This document shows, in pieces, positions 1 to 6,615 of a stretch of DNA of 20,578 nt. Under the pieces are notes generated by a model that made no database searches, had not been told where the DNA came from, and saw only the letters and a list, made by a program, of their open reading frames with translations. The translations under genes and the position numbers were made by a program. The stretch's first letter is position 1, and the number at the start of each line of letters is the position of its first letter. The DNA comes from Ruminococcaceae bacterium UBA7135 (GTDB lineage: Bacteria > Bacillota > Clostridia > Oscillospirales > Ruminococcaceae), in the NCBI GenBank assembly GCA_002492075.1, contig DKXD01000085.1, positions 846 to 21,423 on the forward strand. The letters are read 5' to 3'.

Positions 1-1
1 T

Positions 2-340
2 ATGATGGGCGTTGTAGGACGTCTCGGTAAGGTTCTCGGTCCGCGCGGACTTATGCCTAATCCCAAGGCGGGCACAGTAACTCCCGACGTCGCTAAGGCT
101 GTTCAGGAAGCTAAGGCAGGTAAGATCGAGTATCGTCTGGACAAGGCGAACATCATTCACTGCCCGATAGGTAAGGCATCTTTTGGTACGGAGAAGTTGG
201 AGGAGAATTTCAACGCTTTAATGGAAGCTGTAGCTAAGGCAAAGCCCGCGGCTGCAAAGGGTCAGTATATTAAGAGCTGCACCGTTTCTTCCACTATGGG
301 TCCCGGCGTTAAGGTGAACACGCTGAGATTCGGCGTGTGA
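2..340 (+). CDS. rplA: 50S ribosomal protein L1, C-terminal part (cut by window edge)
   Basis: Ribosomal protein L1 binds 23S rRNA at the L1 stalk, where it helps deacylated tRNA leave the ribosome; in many bacteria it also represses its own mRNA. The 112 residues seen here correspond to about the last half of the roughly 230-residue protein. The family hallmark GPRGLMPNPKAGTVT lies near residues 14-28, and the usual ending (SSTMGPGVKV...) is intact. The reading frame is open to the left edge, so the first Met in view is internal and the true start lies outside the window. The stop (TGA 338-340) is followed 37 bases later by a terminator. The usual downstream partners rplJ and rplL are absent. 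Identity is very secure. Confidence 0.97.
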   Translation: MMGVVGRLGKVLGPRGLMPNPKAGTVTPDVAKAVQEAKAGKIEYRLDKANIIHCPIGKASFGTEKLEENFNALMEAVAKAKPAAAKGQYIKSCTVSSTMGPGVKVNTLRFGV

Positions 341-342
341 CG

Positions 343-368
343 GGCTCGCGTTGTGAGCCGTTCACAAC
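343..368 (+). other. Overlapping alternative hairpins just after the rplA stop
   Basis: Two short perfect stems share bases and cannot form together: GGCTC (343-347) with GAGCC (355-359), and GTTGTGA (350-356) with TCACAAC (362-368). They sit between the rplA stop and the strong terminator. They may be part of the 3' end structure of the rplA mRNA, or chance pairing. No function is claimed. Confidence 0.35.
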
Positions 369-377
369 AGGATAACC

Positions 378-407
378 AAAACCGCTCGGAGTGTTCCGAG
401 CGGTTTT
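378..407 (+). terminator. Rho-independent terminator after rplA
   Basis: A perfect 13-bp inverted repeat (AAAACCGCTCGGA, 378-390, and its complement, 395-407) encloses a 4-base loop GTGT. The A-run on the left arm and the T-run ending the right arm make it a typical intrinsic terminator that could work in both directions. It closes the ribosomal protein transcript and leaves the next small gene largely outside that operon. Confidence 0.85.
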
Positions 408-496
408 CGTATGGTATTGCGGCGCAGACGTTGATTTTAAGCTGTGTTAAGTCGAAGCGTAGGGAAAACAACGCGCCGAAAGAATGGGATAAATAT

Positions 497-793
497 ATGG
501 AAAAATTTGTTTGTCCGTGCTGCGGCTGTCGGACTTTGGATGAACGTGGCGTTTATGACATCTGTCCCGTGTGCTTTTGGGAGGACGACGCATACCTTGT
601 TGTCAACAATGGAGAACTAAAAGGCGTTCGTGTTGATAACGATATTCCCGATGAAGCTTTGCTTGACGTTCCGTCGGGAGCGAATGATGGTCTTACCTTG
701 CGGGAGGGACGCAAAAATTACAGAAAATTCGGCGCGTGCGACGAGAAAATGATGCGATATGTTCGCAAGCCAAAGGAAAACGAGCTGCCGTAA
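497..793 (+). CDS. Small cysteine-rich CPCC-domain protein
   Basis: A 98-residue protein whose N-terminus has two cysteine knuckles: C6-P-C-C9 with C11, then C23-P-V-C26 followed by FWEDD. This matches the cysteine-rich CPCC family, presumed to bind zinc; no biochemical role is established for it as far as I know. The frame is open further upstream to 353, but that part translates the rplA terminator hairpin, so the ATG at 497, directly before the conserved motif, is preferred. The ribosome binding site is poor (GGGAT about 6 bases upstream). No convincing promoter is visible between the rplA terminator and this gene, so expression may rely on read-through. It stands alone between two translation operons and looks like an accessory insertion. 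Confidence 0.8.
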   Translation: MEKFVCPCCGCRTLDERGVYDICPVCFWEDDAYLVVNNGELKGVRVDNDIPDEALLDVPSGANDGLTLREGRKNYRKFGACDEKMMRYVRKPKENELP

Positions 794-833
794 GGAAAAA
801 CAGACGATTTTTCGTGATTTTTTTAAAAACCCC

Positions 834-862
834 TTGATTTTTGCGTGATTATGTGGTATAAT
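834..862 (+). promoter_or_regulatory. Sigma-A type promoter of the rimP-nusA-infB operon
   Basis: The -35 box TTGATT (834-839) and the -10 box TATAAT (857-862) are separated by 17 bases. TG at 854-855 gives an extended -10. The predicted transcription start is near 869, leaving a leader of about 75 bases before rimP. This is the best promoter match in the window. Confidence 0.88.
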
Positions 863-878
863 ATTCACATAGTTTGGC

Positions 879-906
879 AAAGACCGAGGCTCATACCTCG
901 GTCTTT
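879..906 (+). terminator. Leader hairpin / possible attenuator upstream of rimP-nusA
   Basis: An 11-bp perfect stem (AAAGACCGAGG 879-889 with CCTCGGTCTTT 896-906) and a 6-base loop lie about 10 bases downstream of the predicted transcription start. It is followed by GAGTTTTATAT, a moderate U-tract. It therefore sits between a strong promoter and the first gene of the operon, where it can act as an intrinsic terminator. In Bacillus subtilis, NusA has been reported to autoregulate its own operon by termination in the leader; the same use here is inference. Confidence 0.65.
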
Positions 907-944
907 GAGTTTTATATCATTCTGTATTTGAAGGAGCGGTGCTG

Positions 945-1448
945 ATGGCGTTGGCAAAAGGGTTTGGTTCGATAGAGGCGGCAGCCGAAAAGGCAGTACG
1001 CCCTATCGTGGAGGAACACGGCTATTCGCTGTGGGACGTGGTGTTTATCAAGGAGGGCGCGGCGTGGTATCTGCGGATACTTATCGACAAGCCCGAGGGC
1101 ATATCTATCGACGACTGCACGTCTATCGATGGACTTATAAACGCGGAGATCGACAAGCAGGATTTTATCGGCAAGATAGATTATCTTGAGATAGGCTCGG
1201 CAGGTCTGGAGCGTTCGGTGCGGCGGGTAGATCAGCTTGCCGCGTCAATAGGAAAGCGCATAAAGCTGAAAACGTATAAGCTGTGCGAGGGTCTGCCCGA
1301 AAAATCGGTTCGGTGCGAGCTTGCCGCGTTCGACGGCGAAAAGGTTACGGTTAAAGGAGAGTTCGGAACGGCTGAAGTGGGTGTTTCGGATATCTCAACT
1401 ATAAATTATGACGATTTTGACGATTTTGACAAGTTAATGGAGGAGTAA
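945..1448 (+). CDS. rimP: Ribosome maturation factor RimP
   Basis: RimP assists maturation of the 30S subunit in the cytoplasm. The 167-residue product has the expected length and family blocks: an N-terminal alpha/beta domain (VRPIVEEHGYSLWDVVF...), then WYLRILIDKPEGISIDDC, then the LEIGSAGLERSV block that leads into an SH3-like C-terminal domain. A GTG at 939 is also in frame, but AAGGAG at 931-936 is only two bases from it and eight bases from the ATG at 945, which decides the start. It is the first gene of the operon, downstream of the promoter and leader hairpin, and is six bases from nusA. The acidic tail ends in DDFDDFDKLMEE. Confidence 0.95.
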   Translation: MALAKGFGSIEAAAEKAVRPIVEEHGYSLWDVVFIKEGAAWYLRILIDKPEGISIDDCTSIDGLINAEIDKQDFIGKIDYLEIGSAGLERSVRRVDQLAASIGKRIKLKTYKLCEGLPEKSVRCELAAFDGEKVTVKGEFGTAEVGVSDISTINYDDFDDFDKLMEE

Positions 1449-1454
1449 AGGAAA

Positions 1455-2687
1455 ATGGCTAAAAGAAAAACACAAAAAGGGGAAGATTACGGAGATTTTT
1501 TCGAAAATCTTGAGAAGCTTGCGAATGAAAAAGGGATCGATATCGAGATACTTGCGGAAAAGATCAAATCTGCTATTGAACGCAGTCTTAAAACCAATCT
1601 GCATTTCGGTGACGATGAGGATTATGTCATTGTGGATATCGATCTGAAGAACCGCAAATTCGACGTGGCTATCTTAAAAGAGGTCATAGAGGTGGTGGAT
1701 AAGCTTTACGAGCCCGAAAAGGAGATAGTTCTTGAGGAAGCTCGCAAGAAAGATCCGAAAGTGGAGGTCGGGGATCACGTTCGCTGTTCCATAGATACGA
1801 AGATGTTCAAGCGTATCGCCGCGAAAAATGCCAAGGATCTTATCCGCCAGGGCTTCTCTACCGCCGAACGCCAGCGTCTCAGCGAGATATGGGGGCAGTA
1901 TGAGGACGACGCAGTTTCCGCGACCGTTACCAAGGTAGAGCCGAAATCGGGATTTGCAACATTGGAGATCAATCACAACGAGGTAATGCTGCCGAGAAAC
2001 GAACAGATACCCGGCGAGACACTCGAAGTCGGACAGGTGATAAAGGTATATATCTCGGGCGTATCCAAGGAGTTCAAAGAGGGCGAGAAAAATCAGACCC
2101 TGAAGGTATCGCGCAACGATAAGGGGCTGATAAAGCGCTTGTTCGAGCTTGAGTGCCCCGAAATATTCGACGGAACAGTCGAGATAAAGGCTGTAAGCCG
2201 CGCTCCCGGAAGCAGAAGCAAAATAGCCGTTTGGAGCAACGATCCCAATGTTGACGCGCTCGGAGCTTGCATAGGACCTCAAAAGAGCCGTATCAATGCG
2301 GTAACAAAGGAGATAAAGGGCGAAAAGGTGGACGTTGTGATGTACAGCAGCGAACCCGAGGAGTTTATCAAGCAGGCATTGAAGCCCGCGGAGGTCTCTA
2401 AGGTCGTTATCACCAACCCCAATCCCGACAAGCGCGCCTGCAAGGCGGTCGTTCCCGACAATCAACTGTCGCTGGCTATCGGCAATAAGGGTCAGAACGC
2501 ATGGCTTGCGGCGAAGCTTACAGGCTACAAAATTGACATTAAAGCCGAAAGCGCTGTAACTCCCGAGGATTTTGAGGTCGTTCCGCTTGAAGAGAAATAC
2601 CTCCATCCCGAACAGCCCGAGGGTTCCGAAGCGGCGGAGGGTATCGCTGGCAAGAATGAGGAGGAACAGCCCGCAAAGGCGGAGTAA
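1455..2687 (+). CDS. nusA: Transcription termination/antitermination factor NusA
   Basis: NusA binds RNA polymerase and nascent RNA and modulates pausing, intrinsic termination and antitermination. The 410 residues give the short Gram-positive layout: an N-terminal polymerase-binding domain (about 1-135), an S1 domain (about 140-205), KH1 (about 225-295) and KH2 (about 305-365), with no E. coli-type acidic repeats. The tail from about 375 is Glu/Pro-rich and probably disordered. KH2 keeps its loop, G343-N-K-G346, within LSLAIGNKGQNAWLAAKLTG. KH1 reads G274-P-Q-K277 where the family normally has GxxG, a real oddity discussed under findings. An AAAGGA ribosome binding site precedes the ATG. Its position between rimP and rnpM is the conserved Firmicute order. 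Confidence 0.97.
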   Translation: MAKRKTQKGEDYGDFFENLEKLANEKGIDIEILAEKIKSAIERSLKTNLHFGDDEDYVIVDIDLKNRKFDVAILKEVIEVVDKLYEPEKEIVLEEARKKDPKVEVGDHVRCSIDTKMFKRIAAKNAKDLIRQGFSTAERQRLSEIWGQYEDDAVSATVTKVEPKSGFATLEINHNEVMLPRNEQIPGETLEVGQVIKVYISGVSKEFKEGEKNQTLKVSRNDKGLIKRLFELECPEIFDGTVEIKAVSRAPGSRSKIAVWSNDPNVDALGACIGPQKSRINAVTKEIKGEKVDVVMYSSEPEEFIKQALKPAEVSKVVITNPNPDKRACKAVVPDNQLSLAIGNKGQNAWLAAKLTGYKIDIKAESAVTPEDFEVVPLEEKYLHPEQPEGSEAAEGIAGKNEEEQPAKAE

Positions 2688-2696
2688 GGAGCGGTT

Positions 2697-2975
2697 ATGC
2701 AGAACAGACTCGAAAAACGCGTTCCGCAGCGCAAATGCGTGGGCTGCGGCGAGATGATAGGAAAAAAAGGCGCTGTAAGAGTAGTGCGAGACAAGGAAGG
2801 CTGCTTTTCCGTAGACCCCACCGGAAAGAAATCGGGACGCGGCGCGTATATTTGCAATGACGTAAAGTGTTTGGAGCTTGCCCGAAAGGGAAAAAAGCTT
2901 GAACGCTCGTTCAAGTGCCAAGTTCCCGCGGAGATATATGACGCACTCGAAAAGGAGTTGACCTCAGATAAATAA
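2697..2975 (+). CDS. rnpM: RNase P modulator RnpM (YlxR, DUF448)
   Basis: A 92-residue YlxR-family RNA-binding protein. In B. subtilis, YlxR has been described as RnpM, which binds the RNase P RNA and modulates its activity. Family marks are visible: RKCVGCG around C14-x2-C17, and the GRGAY block at residues 47-51 followed by C53 and a basic helix (LARKGKKLERSF). AAGGAG (2686-2691) lies five bases before the ATG, nine bases after nusA. Its 3' end overlaps the proposed start of ylxQ by eight bases, so the two are probably translationally coupled. Confidence 0.93.
   Translation: MQNRLEKRVPQRKCVGCGEMIGKKGAVRVVRDKEGCFSVDPTGKKSGRGAYICNDVKCLELARKGKKLERSFKCQVPAEIYDALEKELTSDK
2951..2957 (+). promoter_or_regulatory. 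Ribosome binding site AAAGGAG inside rnpM, serving ylxQ
   Basis: AAAGGAG lies ten bases before the ATA codon at 2968 and within the last codons of rnpM. It is a close match to the anti-Shine-Dalgarno complement and is the main argument that ylxQ starts at 2968 although that codon is not a standard start. Confidence 0.6.
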
Positions 2976-3303
2976 CGCATTACAGACGTTCTGCCTGTGC
3001 AGACGCGCGGGAAAGCTTGCGGTAGGCTTTGACGCGTCGGTTGACGAAATTCGCCGAAAAACTCCCGGCGGAGTAATTCTGGCGAACGACGTTTCGGAAA
3101 AGACCGCAAAGGAAGTGAATTTCCACGCGCAGCAAAACGGAGTTGAAGTAATAAAAGCCGTGTTCACCATGGACGAGGCGAAAAAAGCCACAGGCAAACG
3201 AGCGGGGGTCTTTTTCGTAATGGACGAGGGACTGTTCAGTTTGATAAAAAAACATACGATAGCAAACGACAGAGAGTTTCATAATACAGTCAATGAAACA
3301 TAA
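2968..3303 (+). CDS. ylxQ: L7Ae/L30e/Gadd45-family RNA-binding protein YlxQ, apparent ATA start
   Basis: Reading from 2968 gives a 111-residue protein beginning (M)NNALQTFCLCRRAGKLAVG, which matches the YlxQ-type L7Ae start (compare LLGLARRAGKLVSG in relatives). GGVILANDVSEKT and the hydrophobic AGVFFVMDEGL core follow, the usual K-turn RNA-binding fold. Family length is about 100 residues. The frame opens after a TGA at 2959-2961 and contains no ATG, GTG or TTG until GTG 3115, which would remove almost half of the conserved domain. ATA at 2968 has AAAGGAG ten bases upstream and overlaps the rnpM stop, so coupled re-initiation is plausible. Alternatives are a +1 frameshift from rnpM or a sequencing error. 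The gene identity is firm; the start is not. Confidence 0.82.
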   Translation: MNNALQTFCLCRRAGKLAVGFDASVDEIRRKTPGGVILANDVSEKTAKEVNFHAQQNGVEVIKAVFTMDEAKKATGKRAGVFFVMDEGLFSLIKKHTIANDREFHNTVNET

Positions 3304-3370
3304 TGTATTTATGCTGCTGTCAAAAGAACAAAGAGCGTATACTTATGTCGTTTACTATAAGATTTGATTT

Positions 3371-3375
3371 GGAGG
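3371..3375 (+). promoter_or_regulatory. Ribosome binding site that fixes the TTG start of infB
   Basis: GGAGG lies nine bases before TTG 3385. A second in-frame TTG at 3364 lies upstream of this site and would have no ribosome binding site, so 3385 is chosen. Confidence 0.75.
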
Positions 3376-3384
3376 ATTTTTACA

Positions 3385-6135
3385 TTGCCAAGTAAACAGA
3401 TAAAATATAAATTACAGGATGTTGCCAACGATCTCAATGTGGATAAGTCCGAGCTTATCGAGCTTTTGGATAAGGCATTCCCTGTAAATACCGCCAGAAA
3501 AGGGCAAAGCTCGCTTACATCGGACGAGGTAGGCTACGTTCTGGCTAAGTACAGTGAGAAATACGAAGTGGAAAACGCATTGAAAGCGTTTGCTACTACT
3601 AAGGACATCAAAACTCCGAAACCCGTCGAGCCGGAAAAGAAGTCTGCTAAGAAGAAAACGACGAAGAAGTCCGAGGAGAAGCAAGAGAGCGTTGAAGCAG
3701 CTTCCGATGAAGCAAAGAGCAAGCCCGCGAAGGCGGAAAACGTTCCCAAGGAAAAGAAAGAAACCAAGCTCGAGGCTAAGGTACAGCCCGAAGCTCCTAA
3801 GGCGGAGACGAAACACGAACCGAAGCCGGAGGAAAAGCACGCGGCGAAGTCAGAGCCGAAGTCCGAACCAAATTCCGAGCCAAAGCATGAAAATATGCAG
3901 GAAGATTCCAAAAAGGCTAAACCCGAACTTAAGGACAACAAACCTCGCGACAATCGTGATAATCGTGACAATCGCGACAACAAGGATAGCCGTCAGGGCA
4001 AGCCCGAGAACAAGCGTCCCGAGCCGCCCAAGCCGCCTAAGCCGCCTAAGCCCGTTGTTGCGGTGAAAAATCCCGCAAAGCCCGCTATAGATTCCAGCAA
4101 GCTTAAAGTAAACAACCCGCCCAAGCAAAAGCAAAAGGGCGAGACTGTTCAGCACGGAGAGCAGATAACGAAGCGCGTTGATACCCGCGGCAGCTATGTG
4201 GAGCTTGATAAATACAACGAGCGTTATGAGACCATAGCGCCCGCGGGAAGAATGAACAACGATAACTTCCGCAGTAAGCAGAAGATAAACCAGAAGTCGC
4301 AGCAAAAGGGCAAGCAGTACGGCAAGCAGCGAGAGACCGAAGCGCAGAAGCTCAAGCGTTTAGAGCTTGAACGCGCCAGAAAGCAGCAGCTCAAAGTTCA
4401 GATCCCCGATGAGATTGTTGTCGGAGAGCTTGCAACGCGTCTTAAAGTAACCGCCTCCGAGGTCATCAAGAAGCTGTTCGGGTTGGGTGTTATGGCGAAC
4501 ATCAACGAAATGATCGATTTCGACACAGCGTCTCTTGTTGCCGAAGAGCTGGGTGCTAAGGTAGAGAAAGAGATCATCGTGACTATTGAGGAGCGCCTTT
4601 TCGAGGATACGCCCGATGCTCCCGAAGATTTGCAGCCGCGTTCACCGGTCGTTGTCGTTATGGGACACGTAGACCACGGCAAAACGTCCATTCTGGACTA
4701 TATCCGCCACGCGAGCGTTCAAACTACTGAAGCGGGCGGTATCACGCAGCATATCGGTGCGTACCGCGTTCATTTGGAGGACAGAGACATCACGTTCCTC
4801 GATACTCCGGGTCACGAGGCGTTCACTTCTATGAGAGCGCGCGGCGCGATGATAACGGATATCGCGATACTTGTAGTTGCGGCGGACGACGGCATTATGC
4901 CCCAGACTATTGAAGCGATAAATCATGCAAAGGCGGCGGGAGTTCAGATAATCGTCGCCATGAACAAGATAGATAAAGAGGGCGCTAACCCAGACAAGAT
5001 AAAGGAAGAGCTTACGAAGTACGACCTTGTATGCGAGGATTGGGGAGGAAATATCGTTTGCGTTCCCGTATCCGCGAAAACCGGCGAGGGAATGGATACG
5101 CTTCTTGAAATGGTAGGTCTTACCGCCGACGTTATGGAGCTTAAAGCCAACCCGAACAGACTGGCGCAGGGCGCTGTTATCGAAGCTCGTCTTGATAAGT
5201 CGAGAGGTCCTATCGCGACCCTGCTCGTCCAGAACGGAACGCTGCACACGGGCGATATTCTTATCGCGGGAGCGTCTGTGGGACGTATTCGCGTAATGCG
5301 CGACGACAAGGGCAGAACCGTCACCGAGGCGGGTCCGTCCGTTCCTGTAGAAATTATGGGTCTTTCGGAAGTTCCCAGCGCGGGCGATACGTTCAATGCG
5401 GTCGAGGACGAGAAGCTTGCAAGAGAGCTTGTTGAAAAGCGCAAGCGCGAGGCTAAGGAGGAACAGTTCAAGAGTTATCAGAAGGTAACGCTTGATAACC
5501 TGTTCAGCTCTATCGAGCAGGGCGAGGTGAAGGAGCTTCCTATAATCGTCAAGGCGGATGTTCAGGGCTCCGTGGAAGCGGTAACGCAGTCGCTTGAAAA
5601 GATAACGAACGATGAGGTTCGCGTTAAGGTAATTCACGGCGGCGTGGGCGCTGTAAGCGAAAGCGATGTAATGCTTGCAATGGCGTCGGGCGCGATCATC
5701 GTCGGATTTAACGTAAGACCCCACCCGTCGGCGGAGGAATCCGCAAAGCGCGAGGGTGTTGAAGTGCGTTTGTACCGCGTTATCTATGACGCTATCGAGG
5801 ATATCACGGCGGCTATGAAGGGTATGCTCGCACCGAAATTCCGCGAGGTACAGCTCGGAAGAGTTGAGGTGCGCCAGGTTTACAAGATAACCGGCGTCGG
5901 ATTTGTTGCGGGTTCGTATGTTTTGGACGGCAAGGTCGCGCGTAACGGTCAGGTGCGAATTGTGCGCGACGGCATCGTGGTCGGCGACGACAAAATAGCG
6001 GGGCTTCAGCGCTTTAAGGACAGCGTTAAGGAAGTCGCTGCGGGATTTGAGTGCGGTATCAGCCTTGAAAAGTTCACCGACATCAAAGAGGGCGATATCT
6101 TTGAGGCGTATATAATGGAGGAATACCAAGATTAG
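3385..6135 (+). CDS. infB: Translation initiation factor IF-2
   Basis: IF-2 is the GTPase that brings fMet-tRNA to the 30S subunit and promotes subunit joining. The 916-residue product has a short N-terminal IF2_N domain (about 1-50), a long Lys/Glu/Pro-rich disordered linker (about 70-340) with RDN and PPK repeats, a second IF2_N segment (about 340-405), the G domain and C-terminal domains ending in EEYQD. GTPase motifs are intact: G427HVDHGKTS435, D473TPGHE, N527KID530 and S563AKTG. The start is TTG with GGAGG nine bases upstream. The 81-base gap from ylxQ shows no terminator and at best a weak promoter-like TATACT near 3338. Identity is certain. Confidence 0.98.
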   Translation: MPSKQIKYKLQDVANDLNVDKSELIELLDKAFPVNTARKGQSSLTSDEVGYVLAKYSEKYEVENALKAFATTKDIKTPKPVEPEKKSAKKKTTKKSEEKQESVEAASDEAKSKPAKAENVPKEKKETKLEAKVQPEAPKAETKHEPKPEEKHAAKSEPKSEPNSEPKHENMQEDSKKAKPELKDNKPRDNRDNRDNRDNKDSRQGKPENKRPEPPKPPKPPKPVVAVKNPAKPAIDSSKLKVNNPPKQKQKGETVQHGEQITKRVDTRGSYVELDKYNERYETIAPAGRMNNDNFRSKQKINQKSQQKGKQYGKQRETEAQKLKRLELERARKQQLKVQIPDEIVVGELATRLKVTASEVIKKLFGLGVMANINEMIDFDTASLVAEELGAKVEKEIIVTIEERLFEDTPDAPEDLQPRSPVVVVMGHVDHGKTSILDYIRHASVQTTEAGGITQHIGAYRVHLEDRDITFLDTPGHEAFTSMRARGAMITDIAILVVAADDGIMPQTIEAINHAKAAGVQIIVAMNKIDKEGANPDKIKEELTKYDLVCEDWGGNIVCVPVSAKTGEGMDTLLEMVGLTADVMELKANPNRLAQGAVIEARLDKSRGPIATLLVQNGTLHTGDILIAGASVGRIRVMRDDKGRTVTEAGPSVPVEIMGLSEVPSAGDTFNAVEDEKLARELVEKRKREAKEEQFKSYQKVTLDNLFSSIEQGEVKELPIIVKADVQGSVEAVTQSLEKITNDEVRVKVIHGGVGAVSESDVMLAMASGAIIVGFNVRPHPSAEESAKREGVEVRLYRVIYDAIEDITAAMKGMLAPKFREVQLGRVEVRQVYKITGVGFVAGSYVLDGKVARNGQVRIVRDGIVVGDDKIAGLQRFKDSVKEVAAGFECGISLEKFTDIKEGDIFEAYIMEEYQD
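3946..3981 (+). repeat. Tandem 9-base repeat coding for (RDN)4 in IF-2
   Basis: Four tandem copies of CGYGAYAAY encode Arg-Asp-Asn four times (IF-2 residues 188-199). The copies differ only at third codon positions, so the peptide repeat is kept while the DNA has drifted. It lies in the flexible linker. Confidence 0.85.
4024..4050 (+). repeat. Tandem 9-base repeat coding for (PPK)3 in IF-2
   Basis: Three copies of CCGCCYAAG encode Pro-Pro-Lys repeats, continuing into PVV. This is a likely extended polyproline segment of the IF-2 linker. Confidence 0.85.
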
Positions 6136-6206
6136 TATTTAGTTTTTAGTAGTTAGTTGCAGGGGCTGCATTAACTAACCGCTAACAACTATAAAACTAA
6201 TAGCTA
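6133..6206. repeat. Imperfect palindromic element between infB and rbfA
   Basis: The infB-rbfA gap is almost filled by an AT-rich imperfect inverted repeat. The left arm (TAGTATTTAGTTTTTAGTAG...) resembles the complement of the right arm (...CAACTATAAAACTAATAGCTA), and the centre has GCAG/CTGC flanked by GTTAGTT/AACTAAC. It includes the infB stop TAG and ends just before the rbfA ribosome binding site. It looks like a small dispersed palindromic element or an mRNA processing structure; it lacks a terminator-like T-tract. Confidence 0.55.
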
Positions 6207-6219
6207 AAAGGAGGCTTTT

Positions 6220-6615
6220 ATGGCTAACTTTAATATACAACGGCTCAGCGAGGACATTCGGCGCGAAATATCGGCGGCGGTAAGCGGCGTAAAAGACCCG
6301 CGCGTCGCGGGCGGCTTTGTGACGATAACGCGCTGTGAGCTTACCAACGATATGAGCTACTGCAAGGTATGGGTGGCTTGTATGGGCGGCACGGAGCGCA
6401 CCGCGAAGGCAGTTGAGGGAATGAAGGCGGCAGCGGGATATTTCAAGAAACAGATAGCCGGCGCCGTTCGAATGCGCAAGATACCCGAACTGATATTTCA
6501 GCCCGATAACTCGCTTGAGTACAGTGAGCATATTGAGGATATCATAGCTCATTTGCCAAAGCGCGCCGATGAAACGGAAAGCGATCCAAACAAGGAGGAC
6601 GGCGATGAAGATTGA
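6220..6615 (+). CDS. rbfA: 30S ribosome-binding factor RbfA
   Basis: RbfA is a KH-fold protein that binds the immature 30S subunit and helps process the 5' end of 16S rRNA. The 131 residues start MANFNIQRLSEDIRREI, the typical RbfA opening, continue with DPRVAGGFVTITRCELTNDM and VWVACMGG, and include the RMRKIPELIFQPDNS block. The C-terminus is an acidic tail (KRADETESDPNKEDGDED). AAAAGGAGG (6206-6214) gives a near-perfect ribosome binding site five bases before the ATG. The last 11 bases overlap the start of nrnA, indicating coupled translation. Confidence 0.95.
   Translation: MANFNIQRLSEDIRREISAAVSGVKDPRVAGGFVTITRCELTNDMSYCKVWVACMGGTERTAKAVEGMKAAAGYFKKQIAGAVRMRKIPELIFQPDNSLEYSEHIEDIIAHLPKRADETESDPNKEDGDED

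Noticed and set aside
353..496. N-terminal extension of the CPCC protein
   Set aside because: These codons translate the rplA terminator hairpin and have no family similarity; the conserved domain starts at the ATG at 497.
939..944. GTG start for rimP
   Set aside because: Only two bases from AAGGAG; the ATG at 945 has proper spacing.
1674..2921. Minus-strand open frame of 415 codons opposite nusA and rnpM
   Set aside because: Antisense to two secure genes with no ribosome binding site or motif; a codon-bias shadow.
3115..3303. GTG 3115 as the start of ylxQ
   Set aside because: It would remove about 50 residues including the conserved RRAGKL helix and the first strand of the L7Ae fold.
3304..3384. 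Separate promoter for infB
   Set aside because: TATACT at 3338-3343 has only a weak CTGTCA 15 bases upstream, and TATAAG at 3356 has no -35; too weak to call.
3946..4050. CRISPR-like or mobile repeats in infB
   Set aside because: The 9-base units keep the reading frame and encode peptide repeats; there are no spacers.
4642..6129. Long minus-strand open frame of 495 codons opposite infB
   Set aside because: It lies wholly antisense to the conserved GTPase and C-terminal domains of IF-2. Its translation has no recognisable motif and is rich in Arg/His/Tyr/Leu, as expected from the complement of biased codons.
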